Shown: positions 13,093-25,000 of the stretch, piece after piece
Numbering within the stretch: position 1 is the first letter of the stretch
Layout of the letters: every line of letters starts with the position of its first letter
Assembly (NCBI GenBank): GCA_005281725.1
Contig: SSBO01000012.1
Location: 92,032 to 156,031, forward strand
Length of the DNA: 64,000 nucleotides
Reading direction: 5' to 3'
Source: Wuchereria bancrofti
Taxonomy: Eukaryota > Nematoda > Chromadorea > Rhabditida > Onchocercidae
Translations under genes and position numbers: made by a program
The notes under the pieces: generated by a model
Databases searched by the model: none
The model's input: only the letters and a program-made list of their open reading frames with translations
What the model was told of the DNA's origin: nothing

Positions 13093-16000
13093 TTAAATTT
13101 TTTCAAATAATTTTTCATATCGTTCCAAACGTTTCTCATAATCCAATTGAGTTTTTTCAAGCTCTAACACTAATTTACGTATTGTTATCAGATCAATTTG
13201 ACGAATTTTACGATATTCATCCGTCTTGCTAATCTCCTGAAATATATACCAAATTTTATTTTTATTTTAAATATAAATAATAAATAATATTATTAATATT
13301 AATTATTTGATGTGTAAAATCTTTAATTACTAATGCTATTTAATTAATAATTGTTATGAATTTAACATATTTTTATTTTTCACTGAAACAAATGAAAGAA
13401 AGTGATAGTAACTATTTTATACAATAAAATTATGTATTTTTTTTTTTAATTTACAAAATTATCCTTTTTTATTTTAAACTAATATTCATTTTTTTTTTTT
13501 GATTATCAAATAATTCATTCTATGATTTTTTTTTTTTTAACTTTATTTTTGCTAAATTTATCAAATGTAATTTTGATGAAAATAAAAAAAAAAAAAAGAA
13601 AAGAAGAGAAAGATAATAATTATTGTAAATAAACCTTAGCGATAGCTGTAACAATATTTTGATAATTATTTATTGATGTTACTCGTTTAGCCTTCTCTAA
13701 TGTGCTTAATTGACGAATAATATGGCATTTCGTCTCATCCAATGTTAGCCTTCAATAATTTTTTATCTAATATTTAAAAAAAAAAAATTAAAATAAAATA
13801 AAACATTAAAATTTAATCTCAGGAATTAAATATTTAAATAAATTAATACATGCATATTGTTTGTAATAAAACATAATTGCATTAGATACATGTTAATAAA
13901 TTAGATTAAATTAGTATTGATCTTAAATATATTGTAATAATTAAAATTACTTCATATAATTTAAAATAAAATTTAAATTATTTTGATGTCATTCATGTTT
14001 TTTTTTTCCACCTAATATCTATTAGATCAATTATTTACTTTACTTATCATGCAAAAAATTTTACGCTTAAATTATAATATCACCAGAGTATGTTTTTTTA
14101 ATAATACCTATTAATAAATAAGTTAGTCAATAAATAATAAATTAATTAGTTGATAATAAATAAAAAAAATAGGTGAATGAATTTGTAAATAAATGAACAA
14201 ATAAATAAATAAACAAGTAGATAGATAAATAGGTAAATAAATAAATAAATAAGTAAATACATTCATTATTATCAATTAAAAAAATGTATAAAATGTGAAA
14301 ATCGTGTAGTGAAATACGTAAATGAATAAAACAATTAATTGATTAACTAATTGATTAGTTAAATAAAATGTAAAAATTATAGAATAAATTTAAAAATAAT
14401 ATTATCAATGCTTACTTAGTATGTTGATTATTATTTCGACATAAAAGTTTTCGAAAAATTTCCTCTTCTTTCTGAAGTGTATGATGAGCAAGAAGTTGTG
14501 TTAAATTATTACCCGGGCAACCACTTAACAAACAATTTTCCACATATTGCATCGTTCTGGAAAAAAAAGAATATAAAAAAAAAATTAAAACTAAAAAAGA
14601 AAATACGTTGAGGAATTCAATAAAATGTTAAAACTAAATAAAATTTTAATCAAATTATCAATTTGATATAATTTGAGAAAAATCAATTATTAATGATTAA
14701 TTTTTAAAAAATTCCGTCAATAATTATTTTAAAAAAAAGCGGAAAACAAAAATTTTTTCAAAATTAAATTTATTACTCGAAAAATTGGAAATGATTCTAA
14801 TTATTTTATTGATAATAAAAAAAATTTTATAACCTGCGGAATATTTCATCGCAATTATCAATTTCATTTGATGTAAAAGGATGCAAATGAATTGTTACAT
14901 AATGTTTTATATTATCAATCGGTAACGATAATACATCAGCAATAAATTGATTCAGTTGTGAATTTTTTGAAATTATCTGATAAATTAATTAATTATCATT
15001 ATTATTTTTTTTTTGTAATCAATTTTTATGCAAATTTTTTGATATTATTGTTCCAAACAAACAAAAAAAAAAAGGAAAATTGTAATAAATAATTTTTCGC
15101 ACAACCAAATTTTTACTTAATATATTCTTTTGTTAAAATAATAAATTATTACTATATTTGACTAATGATTATGATTAGTTATCACTGTAAATAATATATT
15201 ACGATATATTTAATAGTTATAATGAATTAATTAAATTATTAATTACTGTTGTAATACAAATATAGAATTTAAAAAAAGAAAAATTATTTTCAATTGACAT
15301 TCTTTTATGCATGTATCTTCGTCAATATTTGCATATCAAACCTCATTGACATCATTTTTAAACTCTCGAAGGGTGACATGAAGTTGACACATTGTTAGAT
15401 GAAGGATAGGCCTGTATGGTCCATATTTATCCCATTTTTCATCATCAATACTGTACTTGTATACCGGTGGATTTTGCATTATAAATTTAATAAAATGCAA
15501 TCTAAAATAAAAAATAATGAAAAAAAAAAAGAAATAAGATGTAAACGGATAAATATAAAAATTATTTAAATTATAATAATTTAAATCTTAGATGTTAATT
15601 ATGAACATTTTGCAAAAGATATTAATATTGAATCAAATTAAATTTGTTTACATAAAATATATTTACATAAAATAAAGCTTAGATTATTGATGAATTTCGA
15701 AGACTAATTAATATTCGTCATTTCTTTTTTCATTTTTTCCTTTTTTTTAATCAGAATAATTAATAAATCATTTAAAGTGCTTACTTTGAAATAGTATTAA
15801 TTTTTGTAATAACATCATTCAATGAATTTAACCAATACTTTTCAGTGCTGTACTGAAAAAAAAATAATCTAAAAAAAAGGAAACAAGGAATTTTGTTAAA
15901 TTTTACACAAAAAAAAAATCACTATTTCAAGCATTCATTGTTTGTAAATACTTAACATTTCATATTATCATTTGTTATTAATATCCAAAAAAATAAAAAA

Positions 16001-19000
16001 ATAAGAATTGTTTACTCAAATAAGAAATAACAAATAATTTCTTGACAATGTATTCATCATAATTCGTACACAAATAGGAAATATCAATTAATTCTGCTAT
16101 TAATTTTTCTATATTCAAATGCAGAATATGAAATATATTCATAATGTTTGTACTCAAATATGAAAATTAAAAAGCAAAAAAAAAAAAATTTTTCAGTCTT
16201 TATTTCATCTATAAAAATCAAAAAAATTTTGCTCTACTAAACTGTAATAATATTAACATTTTTATAGATAATTATAAATAAAAAATTCACAAAAAATTAA
16301 TCTTACTTTCACGGTTAGCTCATTTTTAGCTATCAATTAAGATAGGATTAATTTGAAATTCATTCATATAGCAGTCTTGTAGTAAAATTTTTTTAACTTA
16401 TTTCAAAATTTTAAGTCCAATATTATGCCATTAGATTCTATTGTTTATTATTGTCATGAAATTTCTAGAATTTTTAGAATTATTAATTGAGTGCTGGAAT
16501 TTTTCTTTTTAATGTAAAAAAAGAAAATGAAATACTTACACCAAAATGTAAAATACTATATTCGATAAATTTGCTAATTACTTTACGAATTGCTAAAGCT
16601 TTATATTCATTAACTTTTTTGATTTCGTTTATCATATTTAAACTTTCGGTGACAGTAATTACTTTCATCCAACAGCCTTTGTAGAGCCAAGCATTAATTA
16701 CCTGAAATTTCATCCTTATTTCTGTTAATTTATACTATCTACCTGATAAAGTAAGATCAAAGACTCTGTTTTTTCTTTTTTTTTTAAAAAAAAAAAACTA
16801 TCTCTTGTTACGATCATTAATTAAAACTAATTAAATGTTATTTCATCTTTTTTTCTTCATTTTCCCTCAACTATACCTAAAAATGCCACTTATTAAATGC
16901 TAGAAATCTATAAATTAACAGAGTTAGTTTTTTTTTTTTAAAAATGTTAAATAATGATTGTAGTAAGCGATTGAAATTAATAAATTAACACTTGATAAAT
17001 TTAATAAACTTGATATATAGTTGTTTTAGAATTAGTGATAGAATTAGGTGCAAGATAATTAATCAGAGATTTTGTCAGTAAAATGTGATGAAATTATTAC
17101 GTGCAATTTAATTTAGAATATCATCGAAGATTCTGAATCCTTATAATTATAAGATCAAAGACTCTGATTTTTCATATCACAAGACCAAAGATTCTGAATA
17201 CTTAAGCTACGAGACCAAAGATTCTGAATCTTCACACTGTGATTCCAAAGATTCTGAGTCATCGCAATATAAAAGCAAAGATTTTGAATATTTATACTAC
17301 AAAACCAAAGATTCTGAATCTTCATATCATAAGATCAAAGATTCTGAATCCCCATATCACAAGACCAAAGATTCTGAGTTATCACATTGTAAAAACAAAA
17401 ATTTTGCTTATACTACAAAACCAAAGATTCTGAATCTTCATAAGATCAAAGATTCCGAATTTTCATGTCAAGTTTATTGTTCTACAACAATTTCTATTAT
17501 TATACTAAAATTAAATGAACCTGAATAATGGTAGTGTCAGATTGTGTTGGAAATTGTTTCTTCAAAAAATTCCTTGCTGATATCGCTAAATATCGTATGA
17601 TATCACTGCAAAAAACGAAAGAAAAAAAATGATTAAGGAAAAACAAATTTAATATATTACAAAAGATGAAATTAATTAAAATAATTACAATCTAAAAATT
17701 AAAAATAGTTAAAAACGTTAACTCTATTTTTACTAAAAATTATTTGAAAACTTATAATTATATTATGTTTATTGATAATATATTGAAAAAAAAAGCTCAT
17801 TTTTCCTTCTTATTAAAAATTTCTTATTTAAAAATACAATTTATGCAAATAATTTCCTAATTTTGTTTATAAAAAATTTTTGATTATTGTGATAAAAAAT
17901 ATTCTTCATGATAATTTCCATATGATATTTTTTTTTCGCTATCAATATTTCTTTTCGTTTATCAATCTAATATTATTTCATTAATACATTTTCTCTTTTA
18001 AATTTTAACTGTACAATAAAAGTTTAAAAAGCGAAAAGAAAATTATTATTTCTTTTTTGTAATACTTACGGATATTTGAAAAGTTTTGTAAAGATGATTT
18101 CAGCATAAGCAATAGCCCAATGAATGAGAAATTGTTTACTATCATTAAAAATTTTAATTACTATAGCATTATCCATTGCTTCATTAATATTTTTTGTTTT
18201 GCTGCCAGTTATTGATTCGAAAAGATTTATTGGATTAAGATTGAAATATTGCTCATGATAATTGATATCATTTAATTTTTGATTAAATTCCGCTATTTGT
18301 AGTCGTTGTAATTCCATTTTACCACATAATCTAAAGTTTACATTTAAATTTTAATGCTAAAAAAAGAAATGAAAATGATTAATTATAATTTTTAAGAGGG
18401 AAAAAAAAATTACTATCATTATTTTTATTAAAATTTGATAATATTTAAAGTTAAGGGAAAAAAAATAACTCAATTGTCCTTAGTTATTATAATAGAGTTT
18501 AGCATTTCTAATTTCTTTTGTATAAATATTTCATTTTTTTCTATTTTATAATATCTAAATAATTAAACATAAAAATTTCAATGTTTTATTAATTTAATTC
18601 TGCAAATATTTTTGAATTATTTCATTTCTATTACATATACTATTTGATTTAAATTTGTTTTTGTAAATACAAAACTCAATTGAATTGAATTAAATTACTA
18701 ATTTTTACTTTCTAATTATGATACTTTTAAAAATTCAAAAAAAAAAAATAAAATTTAAAATTAGAAGATTGAAAATGAAATACCAACTCCATTAGTATTT
18801 GTAAAATAACAGAGGATGAATTATTTCGGAATTCAATTGGATTATTTAATTGTTTTATTTCTTCATGCAAATATTTCGCTAACAATAAGGCTAATAATGA
18901 CATTTCTCGATTGCTTATTCCGTAGCTATAAACAGGTAAAACGGATTTTCGAAATAAATCCGACAATACTGAAAGATAAATATTAAAAAAATGAAATTTT

Positions 19001-22000
19001 ATTAAATTTTCATTCAAATTATTGCTTTAATATTTATTTATCAATAGATAGCTATTTAATCTTTTTAAAAAAGATATATAAATTAATCTAAAAATTTAAT
19101 TCTTTTGTAAAAAGTTTAAAAATAACAAAGAGGAGGAAAAAAAATTTTTTTCATTTCCTAAACTAAATTAAACTATTTAAAAATTATTTTCATATAAGGC
19201 TATTCTAATTCTCAAAAATAGATTTCAACTCAAAATTTGCTTACTTATTTTTTCTTAAAATATTTATGTTTTTCGAATGAAAAATTTTTATTGTAATTTA
19301 TTTACAAAATGAAAAGGAACTGTCAGATTTCCTTAATTCTTTTTAATTATTCAATTAAAATGTAATTTTATTTTTGAAAATTTTGGCATCTGATAGTTTT
19401 CAAGAAAAAAAAAATTATTAAAGTTAAATTTGATTTTATTCCTTTCTGTTATATTTTAAGCCCTACCATTTGGGTTATTGCTATATTTACCCATCAGTTT
19501 AGCAAAATATTCCGGTTTTGTTTGTAAATAGAAGAAAATAATTTCGTAAGCTTTCATCTTCATTTCATCTTTATCATTAACTGATAATGGCTTATCACAT
19601 GCCAAGTAATCCTCTGCTTCGATGCGAATATTTTTCAATAAACTCCGTATTTCCTGTAATTAATTGAAAAAAAAAAAATTTACACGTGAAATATTTTCCA
19701 AAATAATTTACTTAAATTTTCAAAATTTTTTAACATTCATCAAATATCTCAAAAGTTTATTGATTATCAAAATTAAAATCAAATAAATTTGTGAATTTTT
19801 TTTAATTATAAATTTTACTCTAAAAAATAATTTGAAAAAGTTAATGAAACATTTACTTGAAATTCAATTTTGTTGATAGGTATTTTTAAAATTTTATCAT
19901 CCAGATCCATCATTTTCTCTTCCAAATATTGATTAGAATTAATTAACTTTGTTGCATATAATCGATTTTTTTCCAATTCTATAGATTATTATTGATATTA
20001 TTGTTATTAATTATTTATTTCTTTCTTTGCTTATTAATTTAATATTTTTAATTTTAATTCCTTTCAATTTATTAACAAATATATTAAGAGATTTATTTAT
20101 GAATTTTCTTCTGAATATAACTGATAAAATTTCAAATTCTTTGGAAAAATTTTTGATAACCTAAATTTTAAATATCAAAAAATAAATTTCGTCTATTTCG
20201 CGCATAATTATTTTTTAGAAATATTAATCATAAAATGATTAAAATTATTACCTTCGTTTTCTGTTTCATCATTTCGTGTATGCAATAATAATGAAACAAA
20301 TTGTCGTACTACTCGAAGAGATGGCTTATCGGATATTTCTACAAAAAAAAAAAAGAAAAAGAAAAATGTAATTTCTTTGTCAAATATTTTTCCTTTTGTT
20401 GTTTTCCAGTTTTCCGTATTTCTTTTCATTTCGATCAATTTTTTTTTTTGCTTTTTTTTAAATGTGACATGAAAAATTTTATATTATTTATAATTATATT
20501 TCGTTTTATGATTCATCTTTTTATCCTTTTCGTTTCTTTCTTATCATTTTCAACCCTATAATAATTACATTTGAACTTCTTTCGATCGGTTTTCATTTCA
20601 CATTTCCATTTCCATTTTTTCAATCAAGGCCATCCAAATTTTTTTTTTACCACTCAATATATTACCATTTTATTTACCACTCAACCACTGATGAATCTTA
20701 TTGGTTTATTATTATTATTATTATTAATATTATTATTATCATTATTATTATTTGTTGTTGTTATTATCGATTATTAATTATTATTATTATTACTCAGTTC
20801 ATCGAAATTTTTCGAGAATAATCGCTTTTTCCACCATTGCTGAATTTTGGTTGCTGCTTTCTCCGCAATTTCATTATCATTTCCATCTTTTTGATCTATT
20901 TCATCCTTATCATTTATCATTGCACTGATATTCTGCAACAAATCAATAATGTAACCAAAGCTTTTCTTTAGGATTTTTTCTTTTTGTTAACAAAAAGAAT
21001 TTTCGACAATTACTTCACTTATTATTTTAATTACTTATTGGATGTATGAATACAAATATTTGATCTAATTTGAATAAGAAATAATTTAGCTATTTGGGTA
21101 ATAATCAGTTCAATACTACTCGAATATTTCAGGTAATTACTATTTTACATAATTAAAGTGCAAATATCTTATTACAAGTCCAAATTTTTAAGTTTAATTC
21201 ATAATTTCTTAAATACATATTACCCAAATTTTCGGATTTAAGATATAATTTTTGGAAAATATATTTGTTTGATTTGCTCCAATTATATTTTATAGTATCA
21301 ACGATAAAAAATTATGAGTGATAAATTGAAATGATAAAAATTCTCGATTTTCGATATATTACCTCAATTTCCTCTCTTGTTAACATCCATTTAATAATTT
21401 TATTCGGCTTATCATAAATTACTTGTTCATTATCAACATTTATAAATAATTCACCATCATCAAATTGTTCTCGTAAATATTCATCACTTCTTTCATTTAT
21501 GTTCGATTCCTAATAAAATTAGAAAAACAAAAACAAAAACAAAAAAGAAAAAAGGAAAAAATTTAATTAGCAGAAATAAGTTAAGAAAATAATAATCTTT
21601 TGATAATTTTAATTTAAAAAATATTTTATTAGTGATTGGTTTTTATTTTATCATTTTTGTTTACATATTCAAGTTTAAAAATTTTTTTAGTTTACATAAA
21701 AAATAATTTACATAAAAAAAAAATTACCCATTTTTTCTTACGTATAATAATTTCCTCCGTTAAGCGTGCAATAAATTTTGATAATGAAATATTTTGTATA
21801 ATATTATCGCATGATGTAAGCAATAATTTTTTCGCTTCATCTTTTTTATCATCCATAAGAAATAAATTTAAATGAAGAGCTGAAATTTGACAAATTCTTA
21901 AACAGTTAGAAATTATTTTTAATTTTTTTTTTTTTGAGATTTTAAAGCATCAAATTTGTCAAAATAAACATTCATAATATCAAATTTGCCCTCTCTTTTC

Positions 22001-25000
22001 CTCTTTTTTTGATAACTCCAACTAAAATTGCAGTGATATGATAAAGATATTAGTTGATGCATGTGATTAGTATTTTTAATTAAGTATACATTGATATGAT
22101 TAAATTCTTTTTTTGATAAATCCAACTGATATTATAGTGATATGATAAAGATATTAGTCAATACATGCAATTAATTATATCAATATATTCTTATATTATT
22201 TTATCAAATTTAAAATAAATAAATATTTAAAAGAAAGAAATAAACAAATTATCAGTAATGCGTCCATTCTGATTTGTATATTTTCAATATTTGGATATTT
22301 GTGCATTTTTTAAATTAATAACATATTCGTTTTTTTTTTTCTCTAATTAAAATTCTCTTTTTAAGTTTTATATATTGTTATTCCATTTTAATTACATATT
22401 TTCAGTAATGAATTCCGACAATAAATTATATATAATAGTAGTAGGAATGCGAAAATGATAACAAAATTTGCATACTATCTCGTGATTTAATAGTTGCAAT
22501 GGCGACATTTTGGTTGACCTTTCGAATGACCTCGTCCACTTCCTCCATTGTCAACGTTAAATATTTCTTTAATGCATACATATAATATGAAATGTATTCC
22601 ATTTTAACATCATCCAAATTACAAACTGCCATTAATAAATCATTGCAATTATTATTTTCACATGCCAAACTTATTTTTTCCACTGAAAAATATTATTTTT
22701 AATTAAAAATTAAATTTTTTTTGAAATATATTTTATTTAAATTAATTTTTCTTCTTTTGTAGAAAGTGAAAAATTAGTTAATATTTAAATGAAATTATAT
22801 GAAATAAAATAAGGTAATTAATAAATAAATAAATAATGAAATAAGCAGCAAAATTTACATATATTACTTAATTGTTTAATTTTAAAAAAAGACCAAAAAA
22901 TCATAATAATGCACAAATACCATTTAGCACTAAATTATTTTGTTTTTTTGGGCAAACATTTTAATTTATTTCAATAATTGAAATTTGCTGTGCTTCCCCG
23001 ATTTGATAAAATTCTTAATCGAATTTATCACTTCAAAATACCTTAGTATTTTAATAATAAAATTTATCTATCATAACATTTTTTATTTGATAAGCGAATA
23101 TTTTTCTAATTAAAAAATTTTTAATCTTTTTTATTATCTCTTTTTATCACTCTGTACAAAATTTATTGTTAGTATCAAATTTGTATTTCGTTTATGCAGT
23201 CAATTAAAAATTGAACTTAAATGATTTAGTAAGAAATAAATAATTTAAATAGATAATAAATAAGTGATTTAAACTTTCTATTTTCTTTTTTCTTTCAAAC
23301 TTAGTAATATAATATAAACAACATAAATTTAAATTAAGAATTACCATAGCATTATAATTGAACCAATTTATTAATTGTCGTTGATGTTTTGGACTAAAAT
23401 TAGCGTTTGCAATTTTACTTTTTTCTAACCTACGAAAAAGGATTTACTAAAATTTGTTTTTTTTTTTTCTGAAAAAAAGAAGACAAACATAAAAACAGAA
23501 AAGATAAAGTTGAAATAAAAAGAAAACATTTTGGGACAAAGTCAAATGAATTATTCCTATTAATTGAATGATTAAATTCAAAAACGAATAATCAAAAAAA
23601 TCAGTAAAAGAAAGTTAAAAAATTGGATTAATTGCTTATTATGGATTAAAATTGTAAAATTTAAAATATAATCATAATATTTAGTTAAAATCTTATCATT
23701 TGTATTATCTCCTAACATTGTGTTGCTTATAATAAAAATTAAAGTTTAAAATCACATATAAAATTTACATTTATAATCTAGGTGTAAAGAAGGAATTTCT
23801 CAGAAATTTTAAAGTATCACAATCATACATAATGATAATTTGATAATTTAATATCATTGCATCTATTTTACATTCATTTATCTAAAACATTTTTAATAAT
23901 TTGAGTTGATAATTTGATAATTTAATATCATTGCATCTATTTTACATTCACTTATCTAAAACATTTTTAATAATTTGAGTGATAATTTGATAATTTAATA
24001 TCATTGCATCTATTTTACATTCACTTATCTAAAATATTTTTAATAATTTGAGTTGATAATTTGATAATTTAATATCATTGCATCTTATGTAAAATAGTTT
24101 TAATAATTTGAGAATCGAAATAATTGTTACACAATAAACATACAATTAACTTTGTTGATTACTTCTTGAATTTGTTTACGATTTAAAAATTCATTTATGC
24201 GTAATATTTTTCGTTGTTTCATAAGTTCTTCTTGATATCGATCAATAAATGAATCATTTACATATGAAATATTTGTATCAAAACATTTCAAACATTTCAA
24301 TAAGATAATCTAAAATAGAAATAATTAATTGAATAAAAAAGATTTTAAAAATTTGTCTAAACATTTTAATGAAAAAAATCACGATAAATGCGCAAAAAAA
24401 ATCACGGTAATTAATAATAAATAATTATTTAAAAATGTAATTTTTAACAAAAAATTTAAAATTTTTGAAAATAATAATGATTTGATTTAAATATGATATA
24501 ATTTGAACAGGAATTAATATTAATTAGATGTAATAAAGATTGTTTATTATATTAATTCTTATCATTAATATTTAATTTTTTTTTCATATCATATCACTTT
24601 CAAGCTATAATATCATTTTGACACGTAAAGCTCATATCATTTTGACGTTTGACGTAAACAAAAAAAGTTTACTATTTTTTTTTTACCTTATCATCAATGA
24701 TATTGTTCAATTGCATTATAGCTTCAATATTTGTGTCATCCAAATTAACAGGTATTGTGGCTAAAATTTCATCAATATTGCCGAATGATGATAAATCACT
24801 ATTTTTCAAGCGTTCACGTACGTCATTTAACATTAATGCTGTAAAAAAAATCAAAATAAAACAAATACTGAAAAGAAAAAAAGAGAAATTAAAATGTAAA
24901 TTTTAATCAGAAAAAAAATTGATACCAAAAGTGTGAGTGAATAATTTATGGAAATCATTAAAATATATGTTAAGACTTCAATAAGATACTTTCATTGATT

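Noticed and set aside
17239..17433. 65-codon + strand frame (MIPKILSHRNIKAKILN-type) across the 30-bp minisatellite
   Set aside because: It is a second reading of the same 30-bp repeat in another frame. Repeats in multiples of 3 keep several frames open, so an ATG here means little.
23345..23429. Open 85-nt segment in an IQGAP intron (reads LEKSKIANANFSPKHQRQLINW) with AG and GT flanks, looking like an exon
   Set aside because: Its phase fits neither neighbour. Joining the exon ending at 24144 directly to the one starting at 22682 keeps the frame (INKVN-L-EKISLACENNN) and matches the IQGAP repeat pattern, so I treat this as intron.
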